Positions 1 to 7,817 of a DNA stretch of 64,000 nucleotides are shown here, one piece after another. Each line of letters starts with the position of its first letter. The stretch's first letter is position 1. Both the position numbers and the translations under genes were made by a program. Source of the DNA: Marinomonas shanghaiensis (GTDB lineage Bacteria; Pseudomonadota; Gammaproteobacteria; Pseudomonadales; Marinomonadaceae); assembly GCF_003259175.1 (NCBI RefSeq), contig NZ_QGOK01000007.1, positions 124,001 to 188,000 on the forward strand, in the 5' to 3' direction. Below the pieces are notes generated by a model that saw only the letters and a list, made by a program, of their open reading frames with translations, made no database searches and had not been told where the DNA came from.

Positions 1-36
1 GGCCATGATGGCACTGGCGAGCAATGTTTTTTTCAT
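1..36 (-). CDS. N-terminus of a secreted protein (partial)
   Basis: Only the first 12 codons are in the window, read leftwards from an ATG at 36. They encode MKKTLLASAIMA, a typical start of a Sec signal peptide (lysines followed by a hydrophobic stretch). An AAGGGA ribosome binding site lies about ten bases upstream. The mature protein is outside the window, so no function can be given; a periplasmic or outer-membrane product is inferred. Confidence 0.6.
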   Translation of the reverse strand, partial: MKKTLLASAIMA

Positions 37-347
37 GTTGATAATGTCCCTTGTAGTTAACTTTTGTGTGCGCTTTTTTTTATATTCAGACGCGATACCT
101 GTACTGGTTCGTATTCGTCTTACGCTTTCATAGTTCACCAATTTACAAAAGGTCACAATCGAAATTGCGTATCAGGTCATGCGTCTAATAAATGTCAGCT
201 TTATTAAAGAGCGATGGAAATGGTGTTGAAGGCTTGAAGGCATTGAAGATTTCATTTAAGAATCGCCAATGTGAAAGGCTTTGTGGAGCCATGAAAGACC
301 TCATGGTATTCTGTGACGTAAAGATGAATGAATTAGAAAGGTATATT
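37..347. promoter_or_regulatory. Divergent intergenic region before cysZ
   Basis: About 310 bases between the secreted-protein gene and cysZ. It should hold the promoters of both genes. It contains a T-rich stretch around 68-85 but no operator or terminator that I can name. An in-frame ATG at 192 would extend cysZ by 52 residues; that extension does not resemble the CysZ family, so I treat the segment as non-coding. Confidence 0.35.
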
Positions 348-1127
348 GTGATTACACATCCATTTAAAGCCGCTGGGGCTTTTTTAAAAGCGTTTCCCTT
401 GGTGTTTTCGAAAGACCTGAGGTTGTTTATTTTGGCCCCTTTGTTGGCTAACTTTGTTTTAATGGCGCTGATTTACATGGTGGCATTTGGTTATTTTCAA
501 GACCTCTTAAGCTACGCTATGGGATATGTGCCTGAGTGGGTGTCTTTTTTAAATTGGCTGTTTTACATTATTTTTGGCGCCATTATCACCGTGCTGTTGT
601 TTTACAGTTTTTCGGTTGGGGTAAATATCCTAGCGGCGCCATTTATGGCATTTTTGGCCGAAAAGGTGGAAGAAAAAGAGACGGGAAGAGTCTTTGAAGA
701 AACGCTGACGGCGGGCGTAGTTATGGCTATCATTGGTCATAGTTTGCAGCGCGAGTGCCAGAAGATACTGTATTTTTTGCCACGGTTTATTTTATTGTTA
801 CTGCTTTCCTTTATTCCTTTGGTTAACGTCATTGCACCTGTGTTGTTGTTACTCTTTTCTGCTTGGATGTTGTCACTGCAATACATGGATTATGCTTTCG
901 ATAATAACAAAGTAAAATTTAATGAAATGAGAATGGCATTACGTTCCAAACCCTTATTATGTTGGACGTTTGGCGCAATAGTGATGGTTTCATTGACGAT
1001 CCCGTTCTTTAATTTATTCGTTATGCCTATTGCGGTGGTTGCGGCCACTTTGTTGTGGATTTCGGTTTTCCGATCGGAGCATGGGGATTTTTCAGCCTTG
1101 TTAGATCGCACTAATGGAACTTTGTGA
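348..1127 (+). CDS. cysZ: CysZ-type sulfate transport membrane protein
   Basis: Inner-membrane protein of the CysZ/EI24 family, which supports sulfate uptake for cysteine synthesis. Features seen are hydrophobic segments separated by loops and the motifs HPFKAAGAF, LRLFILAPLLANF, ILAAPFMAFLAEKVE, YFLPR and LSFIPLVNVIAPVLLLL, laid out as in known CysZ proteins. I chose the GTG at 348, preceded by GAAAGG, because the product (259 residues) then begins where the family does. ATGs at 324 and 192 are alternatives with poorer ribosome binding sites. The stop overlaps the start of the next gene by one base (TGATG), so the two are probably translationally coupled. Confidence 0.85.
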   Translation: MITHPFKAAGAFLKAFPLVFSKDLRLFILAPLLANFVLMALIYMVAFGYFQDLLSYAMGYVPEWVSFLNWLFYIIFGAIITVLLFYSFSVGVNILAAPFMAFLAEKVEEKETGRVFEETLTAGVVMAIIGHSLQRECQKILYFLPRFILLLLLSFIPLVNVIAPVLLLLFSAWMLSLQYMDYAFDNNKVKFNEMRMALRSKPLLCWTFGAIVMVSLTIPFFNLFVMPIAVVAATLLWISVFRSEHGDFSALLDRTNGTL

Positions 1128-1969
1128 TGTCGTTAAAAATTTTGGTAGTAGATGATGCCTCTTTCACTCGTGATCTGATTCGCCGCTCGTTAAAAAAGCA
1201 GTTTCCGGCCGTGGAAATTGAAGAAGCGGTGAATGGTCGAAAAGCACAACAGATGCTCAATAAGATTCAGTTTGATATGGTGTTGTGCGACTGGGAAATG
1301 CCTGAAATGACAGGTGTTGAGCTGCTTAAATGGTGCCGAGAGCAGCCTAAATACAAAAAAGAAGATGTGCCTTTTGTGATGATCACCAGTCGTGGCGATA
1401 AAAGTCATGTGATCGAAGCGGTTCAATCTGGTGTGACGGATTACCTCGGCAAGCCGTTTTCCAGTGAGCAGCTAGCCAACAAAGTCATATCGGCTGCGAA
1501 AAAGCACGGTCTTGATAAGAAGCTGATGTCGCAAAAGGCGCGAGAATCTGTCTCGCCCGGTGGCGTGAGCTCGGCATCGTTAGATGTTTTAATGGGCGCG
1601 GGGAAAGCCACTCCCGTAAAAGCCACTAAGTTTACCCATCCAGATGCGCCCGTTGTGTCAGTAAAGGACGTCAAAATCCCCACCATGGTTCGCTTTGAAG
1701 GCAAACAGTTTCGCTGCATGATCATTCAGTTTAGTAAAACAGAAGCGACCATGTTTATTAAAAGTGATGATGTTGTGCCGCAAGTGCTGGGACAAGCCGT
1801 GTTAGATTTGGAGTTTAGTGGCAAGGTAAATCGTCTAAACTACTATGTTCAATCGGTCGCTACGACAGAGAAAAAACATGATTCAACGTTTTTAACCGTG
1901 GTATTGAGCTTAATTGATCAAGACAGTGAAAAAGAAACCTTTATTGCTCAGTTGTTTGATAGCTTATGA
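1127..1969 (+). CDS. Response regulator: CheY-like receiver plus PilZ-like C-terminal domain
   Basis: The first 125 residues or so form a receiver domain: the acidic pair in LVVDDASF, the phospho-acceptor aspartate in MVLCDWEMPEMTG, the Thr/Ser switch in VMITSRGDK and the lysine in YLGKPFSS. A Ser/Ala/Pro-rich linker follows. The last 100 residues, starting near VRFEGKQFRCMI, look beta-rich and PilZ-like, but the canonical RxxxR and D/NxSxxG motifs of c-di-GMP binding are not clear. There is no DNA-binding domain. It overlaps cysZ by one base. The role is unknown; a link to motility or surface signalling is only an inference. Confidence 0.8.
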   Translation: MSLKILVVDDASFTRDLIRRSLKKQFPAVEIEEAVNGRKAQQMLNKIQFDMVLCDWEMPEMTGVELLKWCREQPKYKKEDVPFVMITSRGDKSHVIEAVQSGVTDYLGKPFSSEQLANKVISAAKKHGLDKKLMSQKARESVSPGGVSSASLDVLMGAGKATPVKATKFTHPDAPVVSVKDVKIPTMVRFEGKQFRCMIIQFSKTEATMFIKSDDVVPQVLGQAVLDLEFSGKVNRLNYYVQSVATTEKKHDSTFLTVVLSLIDQDSEKETFIAQLFDSL

Positions 1970-1986
1970 TTTGTCGTTTGTTTGTA

Positions 1987-2086
1987 TAAAATCACGACCT
2001 ACAAATAACTAATCCCCTGTAGGTCGGCCTTTAGGCCGTCAAAAACCTTATCACACCAAACTAAATCCCTTGGCGCGCTAAAGCAC
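1987..2086 (-). repeat. Dispersed intergenic repeat, copy 1
   Basis: About 100 bases nearly identical, in inverted orientation, to 17411-17508. A 35-base core (2011-2045 here, 17452-17486 there) is identical. The core contains a GGCCT/AGGCC hairpin, and an 8-base pair GACCTACA/TGTAGGTC can fold outside it. Both copies lie between the 3' ends of convergent genes, so a role as a bidirectional terminator or REP-like element is plausible. Confidence 0.75.
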
Positions 2087-2104
2087 GATCCACAAAACAA
2101 CAAT

Positions 2105-3466
2105 TTATTCTTGAATGCCCAATGTATTGGATGTATTTGTGCTTTCATCCGTAGGAATAGGCAGCGCAGGAATCGTATCGTTTCGAGTACGATTTGCAGG
2201 GAAATGGCACGAAAACGTACTGCCGAAACCTGGTTGGCTGTGAATTTGCAGTTTGGCGTCATGGTGTAATAGCACATGCTTTACAATGGCCAAGCCAAGA
2301 CCCGTTCCACCCGTTTTTGAGCCTCTTCCCTTATCCACTCGAAAAAAGCGTTCTGTTAGCCTTGGAATGTATCTTGGTTCTATCCCCAGACCGCTGTCTT
2401 TGACAGAGAAAACACCGTTAAACTCACTGGATTCCCATTTAATGGCAATGTCACCGCCATCGGGTGAATATTTAATCGCATTGACGATGAGGTTCGAGAA
2501 AGCACTGTAGAGTTCTTTGTAGGAGCCATATAAACGCGCATCTTCAGGAATGGCGAGAGACACTGTGTGTTTATCGGTCAAGATGGGCGTAAGGGTTTTT
2601 TGGATGGCTTGAACTAAGTCTGAGACTTTATGCCACTGATTTTCTTCACGTTTGTCATTGCTTTCTAAGCGCGACAACAGCAACAAATCTTCAATCAGTT
2701 GTTCCATCCGCTCGGATTGTTCAGACATATTCACAATGCCTTTCTGCATGCTTTTTGGCAAGCTGTCCTTAAACATCTCAAGCGTTTCTAAATAGCCTTT
2801 AATGACAGTAAGCGGTGTTTTCAACTCATGGGAAGCATTAGCGACAAAGTCTTTGCGCATTTGTTCTAGTAAATGCAGTCGAGTCACATCTCTGACAAAA
2901 ATGAGGTGATCGTTCTTGTCGTATAAGGTGGTCTGAATTTCTAAGTACATGCCTTCTTTAGCGGGAGACTTTATGACCAATGGTTCGCCAAAGCGTTTTT
3001 GGCTGAAGTAACGGAAAAAATCAGGGTTACGGACAATATTGGTAATGGCTTGGCCGCGATCTGTGGGCCTCTGCAAACCAAAAAAATGCGCTGCAGAGTT
3101 GTTCCACCATTCTAAGTTACCTTGGTTGTCTGCCATGATAACGCCTTCTTTTAAGGCTGTGGTAGAGCTTTCGATGCGTGTTAAGGCCTGACGCATACGA
3201 CGTTTGGATTTACGCTGTTTTTTCTGCAAGCGATAGACCGCATCGAAGACTTCTCCCCAAATACCACTTGCCTCTGGTGGCGCTGCTCGGCCTGAATGGC
3301 GAAGCCAATCATGAAATTGATACAGCTGATACAGTTGCCAGTATAAAGAGCCTAATACGTATAAGAGCAAAACACCCAACAAGTGCCCAATAATGAGGCC
3401 AATGATAATGCTGGCCGTTAAACCAGTAAGCCACGCTATAATGGTGTTTCGCCAAATAGTTTTCAT
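2105..3466 (-). CDS. phoR: Phosphate regulon sensor kinase PhoR
   Basis: Membrane histidine kinase that senses phosphate limitation with the Pst/PhoU system and phosphorylates PhoB. Two N-terminal hydrophobic segments (about residues 8-43) are followed by a basic linker, a PAS domain (about 95-195), the H-box SHELKTPLT with the phospho-acceptor near residue 213, and an ATPase domain with the N-box NLIVNAIKYSPDGG and the G-boxes DSGLGIEP and GGTGLGLAIVKH. At 453 residues it is close to the usual length. It overlaps phoB by four bases (ATGA) and is transcribed from it. The pairing with PhoB and the short periplasmic portion make PhoR the firm call. Confidence 0.95.
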   Translation of the reverse strand: MKTIWRNTIIAWLTGLTASIIIGLIIGHLLGVLLLYVLGSLYWQLYQLYQFHDWLRHSGRAAPPEASGIWGEVFDAVYRLQKKQRKSKRRMRQALTRIESSTTALKEGVIMADNQGNLEWWNNSAAHFFGLQRPTDRGQAITNIVRNPDFFRYFSQKRFGEPLVIKSPAKEGMYLEIQTTLYDKNDHLIFVRDVTRLHLLEQMRKDFVANASHELKTPLTVIKGYLETLEMFKDSLPKSMQKGIVNMSEQSERMEQLIEDLLLLSRLESNDKREENQWHKVSDLVQAIQKTLTPILTDKHTVSLAIPEDARLYGSYKELYSAFSNLIVNAIKYSPDGGDIAIKWESSEFNGVFSVKDSGLGIEPRYIPRLTERFFRVDKGRGSKTGGTGLGLAIVKHVLLHHDAKLQIHSQPGFGSTFSCHFPANRTRNDTIPALPIPTDESTNTSNTLGIQE

Positions 3467-4173
3467 AAAGACCTTTTTGCTGAGAAGCGGTAGCCAGTTC
3501 CTCGTACGGTTTGTATCAAGAAATCATGAGTGTTACCAATGGCTTTGCGTAAACGACGTATATGAACATCCACAGTACGTTCTTCAACGTAGACATTTCC
3601 GCCCCACACTTGATCCAACAGCTGGGCTCTTGAATAAGCTCGCTCTTGGTGTGTCATGAGGAATTTGAGTAGACGGTATTCAGTTGGTCCCATGTCCAAA
3701 GGGCGAGTACCTATGGTAACGCGCTGGCTAATGGGATCAAGCATCAAGCCTTCTATTTCTATTGGCTCATCGACTCCTTGAGGCGTGGCGCGACGCAGTA
3801 CGGCTTTGAGTCGTGCGACTAATTCTCGAGGAGAGAAGGGTTTGGTGATGTAGTCGTCCGCACCCACTTCTAGGCCTTGAATTTTGTTGTCTTCTTCGCT
3901 CTTGGCCGTCAACATAATGACCGGTATTTCGGCCGTTGTGGTGTCTTTTTTTAGGCGCCGAGTCAGTTCAATACCGCTGCCTCCTGGCATCATCCAATCG
4001 ACTAGGATGAGATCTGGGCGATGATCTACAATGATCTCATGAGCTTGTTGAATGTTTTCCGCTTCCAAATACTCATAGCCCGCCATTTCAAGAGCGATGG
4101 CAATCATTTCACGTATGGAAGATTCGTCGTCAATAATTAATACTTTTTTACCGGTCACAGGATTTATCCTCAT
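3463..4173 (-). CDS. phoB: Phosphate regulon response regulator PhoB
   Basis: OmpR/PhoB-family transcription activator of the phosphate starvation regulon. The receiver domain has the acidic pair IIDDES, the phospho-acceptor Asp59 in LILVDWMMPG, the switch Thr in MLTAKSEED and the Lys in YITKPFSPREL. The C-terminal winged helix contains the YSRAQLLDQVWG and VDVHIRRLRKAI segments typical of the family. At 236 residues it has the standard length. It leads a phoBR operon, and a Pho box just upstream indicates autoregulation. Confidence 0.96.
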   Translation of the reverse strand: MRINPVTGKKVLIIDDESSIREMIAIALEMAGYEYLEAENIQQAHEIIVDHRPDLILVDWMMPGGSGIELTRRLKKDTTTAEIPVIMLTAKSEEDNKIQGLEVGADDYITKPFSPRELVARLKAVLRRATPQGVDEPIEIEGLMLDPISQRVTIGTRPLDMGPTEYRLLKFLMTHQERAYSRAQLLDQVWGGNVYVEERTVDVHIRRLRKAIGNTHDFLIQTVRGTGYRFSAKRSL

Positions 4174-4204
4174 CTCAGGAACGGTTTCATTAAAGCGAGC
4201 AAAT

Positions 4205-4222
4205 GTGACAATTCAATGACAT
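4205..4222 (-). promoter_or_regulatory. Pho box upstream of phoB
   Basis: On the minus strand the 18 bases read ATGTCAT TGAA TTGTCAC. These are two seven-base repeats with a four-base spacer, the layout of the PhoB-binding consensus (CTGTCAT N4 CTGTCAT), with one mismatch in the first half and two in the second. The site lies 31 bases upstream of the phoB ATG. It also sits in a 9-base inverted repeat (TGTGACAAT/ATTGTCACA, 4204-4229). Confidence 0.75.
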
Positions 4223-4242
4223 TGTCACAACTTTGCCATATA

Positions 4243-5097
4243 TTACATAAAATAGCTTGCAACGAGACCAATAAAGAGGCAATAACCAATGCGATTATTG
4301 TCTAAAAAAGAGCGAAAGCACGCTTGTCGATCACGGTCCTTTGCCTGTCTAAATTGCTGATAAAACAGCCCGACACAAGCAATAAGCGCTACAAAGTATG
4401 GCCACTGTAATTCTGCTAATAGGCCAATCCATGTGAGTAACGATAAGGTTAGTCCCTGTAGGCAAATAATGACAAATAAATCGTATTGGCCAAACAATAT
4501 CGCGGTTGATTTTACCCCAATCTTTAAGTCATCAGGACGGTCTGTCATTGCATAATAGGTATCGTAAGCAATGGTCCAGAAGCAATTTGCCACAAATAGC
4601 ATCCATAATTGTGGATCGGCTAAGTCTCCGCCCTGAGCACTGTAAGCCATAGGAATGGCCCAAGAAAAGGCTAGCCCTAAAAAAAGCTGAGGCAGATGGG
4701 TATATCGTTTCATAAAGGGATACAGTGCAGCAAGCCCCAGCCCTACAAATGACAACAAAATCGTGCGTATGTCAGTAAACAGCACCAACACAAAACTTAA
4801 AACGCAGAGTACAGCAAATAAGACTAGGGCTTCTTTTTCTGAGACCCGACCCGATGGTAAAGGGCGAAGTTTCGTCCTATCTACGTGACCGTCGACTTTT
4901 CGGTCTGCATAGTCATTAATAACACATCCAGCAGAGCGCATGCTAAACACGCCTAGCACAAAAATGATGATCAAATGCCATTGTGGTACACCGCCGGCGG
5001 CTAACCACAAAGCCCATAATGTTGGCCACAATAGTAGCAAAGAGCCTATAGGGCGGTTAAATCGAGTTAAGTCTGCGTAGTCTTTAAGTTTGCTCAT
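4243..5097 (-). CDS. ubiA: 4-hydroxybenzoate octaprenyltransferase UbiA
   Basis: Integral membrane prenyltransferase that attaches the polyprenyl tail to 4-hydroxybenzoate in ubiquinone synthesis. The two Mg-diphosphate binding motifs are visible: NDYADRKVDGHVDRT and, in the second half, DTYYAMTDRPDD. The N-terminal segment RFNRPIGSLLLLWPTLWALW is the family signature, and several further membrane helices follow. The start overlaps the ubiC stop by four bases, giving a ubiC-ubiA operon. At 284 residues the length is normal. Confidence 0.95.
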   Translation of the reverse strand: MSKLKDYADLTRFNRPIGSLLLLWPTLWALWLAAGGVPQWHLIIIFVLGVFSMRSAGCVINDYADRKVDGHVDRTKLRPLPSGRVSEKEALVLFAVLCVLSFVLVLFTDIRTILLSFVGLGLAALYPFMKRYTHLPQLFLGLAFSWAIPMAYSAQGGDLADPQLWMLFVANCFWTIAYDTYYAMTDRPDDLKIGVKSTAILFGQYDLFVIICLQGLTLSLLTWIGLLAELQWPYFVALIACVGLFYQQFRQAKDRDRQACFRSFLDNNRIGYCLFIGLVASYFM

Positions 5098-5654
5098 AAC
5101 AATCCAAACGGTGGTTTTAGCTGGTTAATCTCATTAAAAAAAGCTTCATTGACTAATATTCCAGGACCATATTGATGGAATACGGAACGTCTTGCCCACA
5201 AGGCATTTTGCTGATCAGGAAACATGCATTTTGGTAACTGTGTGATTTCGATATCACTGCGAATGAGCGATCTGTGTTGAAACAAATAACCGCCTAAAGG
5301 TTTATTTTTTAACCGTTTTACCTGCCGCCAATGACCTTGTAAAGACCGAGCGGGAATAATGGAGCGCGCATAGATGACCACATTGCCATCCACTTTCAGT
5401 AAAACCGTACGGATTCGAGCGGCTTCTCTGGGGCGTAACTTTAAGCGTTTTTTTTCTCGAGCAGTAGGCGTGCCCCAAACCTCTTCAATGACCTCAACAT
5501 CCAGCTGGCCAAGACATTGTAGAGCAGCGGTTAGTGATGCGTGAGTGATCAACCATGGCCAGGTTGCTTTAGGAACCTTGGTTTTATTGACACGATGAAT
5601 AGGGCTCCAACGGTAGTTGAATTGTTGGGCGGCTAATGGGTTCATGATTGTCAT
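5094..5654 (-). CDS. ubiC: Chorismate lyase UbiC
   Basis: Cytosolic enzyme that converts chorismate to 4-hydroxybenzoate and pyruvate, the first committed step of ubiquinone synthesis. Recognised by the pattern W.LW(I)THASLTAAL in the N-terminal half, REVLL/RTVLLKVDGNVVIYARSIIP in the middle and PLGGYLFQH plus WARRSVF in the second half. It directly precedes ubiA, which uses its product. An ATG three codons downstream of the chosen one is an alternative start. At 186 residues it is near the family's usual size. Confidence 0.9.
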   Translation of the reverse strand: MTIMNPLAAQQFNYRWSPIHRVNKTKVPKATWPWLITHASLTAALQCLGQLDVEVIEEVWGTPTAREKKRLKLRPREAARIRTVLLKVDGNVVIYARSIIPARSLQGHWRQVKRLKNKPLGGYLFQHRSLIRSDIEITQLPKCMFPDQQNALWARRSVFHQYGPGILVNEAFFNEINQLKPPFGLL

Positions 5655-5660
5655 AACAAG

Positions 5661-6929
5661 CTAAGCGTTCATTTTATTGATCAGAGCGACCATTTTATGT
5701 AATTCGGTTGAAGACTGATAAACCGTGTCTCGACATGTCTGCGCTTCTTCAAGCGTTAACCCCACTTCGACCAACACAGAAGGCTCGATTTCTTCCTCAG
5801 TACGCAGTTGATTAGAAATATAAAGTAATTTGGCCAACAGGGCGTGCTCGCCATAATAATGCGGTTTTTTACTGTAACGGATCGCTGTCCAAATATTGTC
5901 TGGTAGGCTCCAATAGCGTAGTAACCAAGATCCCAGTTGCTCTTTGGTAAAGTGTAGGATTTGCATTTCAATAAGCTCTGAAGAAAGGTGAGCATTCGCT
6001 TCTTGATAACGGGACAAAATAGAGAAATGCGGCAGTAAAATGGTACTTATGGCTAAATAACCGAAATTATGCAGCAAGCCAGCCAGATAGGCATGGCCTA
6101 TTTTAGGGCGGTTTTTAGCAGGCATAGCTTTTACCAAGGCTTCCATTAAAACCGCATTGGAAACTGAGCCTAGCCAAAAATCTTCATAGTGGCGTGGGCC
6201 ATCCTCTGGGGTTTGAAAGCCATTTCCCATAGACAGCCCTAGGGCCAGATTCATCACCATATCAAAGCCTAATACGCGAATAACCGCGTCTTCGACGGAT
6301 TCTATGTTGCCCGGTGCACCATAGTAAGGTGATGAAGCCCAGCTGATGACTTGAGCTGCCAAGCTTGGGTCTAATGCAATGACCTCGCATAATTCATCCG
6401 TTCCTGCCGTATGATCTGTTGAAAGGCGGATAATACGGTGAGATGACGCAGGTAATGGTGGAATTTCGAGAGTTTCTTCTAAACGCTGTTTGAGTCGAAT
6501 AGATTGAAAACGTCCCAGTGCTTGAAGTATTTGCTCTTCGTCGTTTTCGTGATTTTCCACAGATGGCTTGATGAGCTGATGATGAATAGAGATGTTCTCA
6601 AAACGGTTTAATGGGCCAGAAAACATCTCGGCTAATTCCGCAGCACTAATGTCATGATATTGACCATTGCTTTTTGTTTGAATCGAAACCGCAGCCTCTT
6701 TTAATAGGCTGGCTTCCAATATTGTTGCCACTGTATTTGGCTTTAGTAAGGGGTCACCTGATTTATGAGCATTGGTGACGGGTTCAAATCGGCGTTTTGT
6801 TAAACGTGATATGGCCGAAATATCCAGCATGTGACTGTCAGGGAAAATGACCTGCAGACGACCAGTATGATCCGCTAAATGTACCACACGTAATTTCTGG
6901 CTTGTCTGACGGTCTGATGACGGTTCCAT
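5661..6929 (-). CDS. HDOD-domain signalling protein with YbaK-like N-terminal region
   Basis: Residues 1-130 or so resemble the YbaK/aminoacyl-tRNA deacylase fold found fused to HDOD domains in Pseudomonas relatives. Residues about 165-370 form an HDOD domain, starting at LEIPPLPASSHRII and continuing through IALDPSLAAQVISWA and VIRVLGFDMVMNLALGLSMG. The motif normally read as HD is HN in AGLLHNFGYL, so metal-dependent hydrolase activity is unlikely, as in most HDOD proteins. These proteins usually act in regulation (cell cycle, motility, biofilm). It is transcribed towards ubiC with only six bases between, so it could be co-transcribed with ubiCA. Confidence 0.8.
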   Translation of the reverse strand: MEPSSDRQTSQKLRVVHLADHTGRLQVIFPDSHMLDISAISRLTKRRFEPVTNAHKSGDPLLKPNTVATILEASLLKEAAVSIQTKSNGQYHDISAAELAEMFSGPLNRFENISIHHQLIKPSVENHENDEEQILQALGRFQSIRLKQRLEETLEIPPLPASSHRIIRLSTDHTAGTDELCEVIALDPSLAAQVISWASSPYYGAPGNIESVEDAVIRVLGFDMVMNLALGLSMGNGFQTPEDGPRHYEDFWLGSVSNAVLMEALVKAMPAKNRPKIGHAYLAGLLHNFGYLAISTILLPHFSILSRYQEANAHLSSELIEMQILHFTKEQLGSWLLRYWSLPDNIWTAIRYSKKPHYYGEHALLAKLLYISNQLRTEEEIEPSVLVEVGLTLEEAQTCRDTVYQSSTELHKMVALINKMNA

Positions 6930-6956
6930 ACATTTTCTCGGTTAAATGACTGACAT

Positions 6957-6981
6957 AAAAAAGCCCCTATTAGGGGCTTTT
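6957..6981 (-). terminator. Rho-independent terminator of the aap operon
   Basis: The inverted repeat AAAAGCCCCTA/TAGGGGCTTTT, followed on the minus strand by a run of T, lies 35 bases past the aapP stop codon. Because the stem is flanked by A and T runs on both sides it could also work in the other direction. Confidence 0.85.
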
Positions 6982-7015
6982 GTCAATATAACAGATTTTA
7001 ACGCTTTCGTTCTGT

Positions 7016-7795
7016 CTAGTGATTCAAAATTTGACTTAAGAACATTTGCGTACGGTCGTGCTGAGGATTATCAAAGAATTCGTGAGGCTTATTCGCTTCG
7101 ACAATTTCTCCCGCATCCATGAAGACCACTCGGTCAGCAACGGTTTTTGCAAACCCCATTTCGTGCGTTACACACACCATGGTCATGCCTTCTTCGGCTA
7201 ACTGAATCATAACGTCCAATACTTCCTTGATCATTTCTGGGTCAAGGGCGGATGTTGGCTCATCAAACAACATGATGCGTGGTTGCATACAAAGACCGCG
7301 AGCAATCGCCACGCGCTGCTGTTGTCCACCAGAGAGTTGGCCTGGGTATTTCAATGCTTGGTTAGCGATTTTTACCCGCTCCAAATAATGCATTGCCATT
7401 TCTTCCGCTTCTTTTTTAGGTGTTTTGCGAACCCAAATTGGCGCTAAGGTCAGGTTTTCCAAAATGGATAAGTGTGGAAACAAGTTAAAGTGTTGGAAAA
7501 CCATGCCAACATCTTTGCGAATGGCTTCGATGTTTTTTAGGTTATCGTTCATTTCAACGCCATCGACAGAGATAATCCCTTTTTGGTGTTCTTCTAGACG
7601 GTTGATGCAACGAGTCATGGTTGACTTGCCCGAACCAGAAGGACCACACACAACGATGCGTTCCCCTTTCTTAATACTAAAGTTGATGTTTTTGAGTACG
7701 TGAAAATCACCGTACCATTTATTTACATCGATAAATTCGATGATTGCTTCTTCGCCCGGCTCAAGTTGGGCGAGTGCCATATTTCTATCTGTCAT
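7016..7795 (-). CDS. aapP: Amino-acid ABC transporter ATPase (AapP/GlnQ family)
   Basis: ATP-hydrolysing subunit of a polar/general amino-acid importer. Walker [11 protein letters not shown]-loop [15 protein letters not shown] signature LSGGQQQR, Walker [13 protein letters not shown] and the switch histidine in VCVTHEMGF are all intact. The N-terminal extension of about 20 residues before the ABC fold is common in AapP. It is the last gene of aapJQMP, 22 bases after aapM, and a terminator follows. Confidence 0.93.
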   Translation of the reverse strand: MTDRNMALAQLEPGEEAIIEFIDVNKWYGDFHVLKNINFSIKKGERIVVCGPSGSGKSTMTRCINRLEEHQKGIISVDGVEMNDNLKNIEAIRKDVGMVFQHFNLFPHLSILENLTLAPIWVRKTPKKEAEEMAMHYLERVKIANQALKYPGQLSGGQQQRVAIARGLCMQPRIMLFDEPTSALDPEMIKEVLDVMIQLAEEGMTMVCVTHEMGFAKTVADRVVFMDAGEIVEANKPHEFFDNPQHDRTQMFLSQILNH

Positions 7796-7817
7796 TGTAA
7801 AGGCCTCAAATTCTTAA

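Noticed and set aside
192-347. Extended N-terminus for CysZ from 192
   Set aside because: The extra 52 residues are not typical of CysZ, and a GTG at 348 with GAAAGG fits better.
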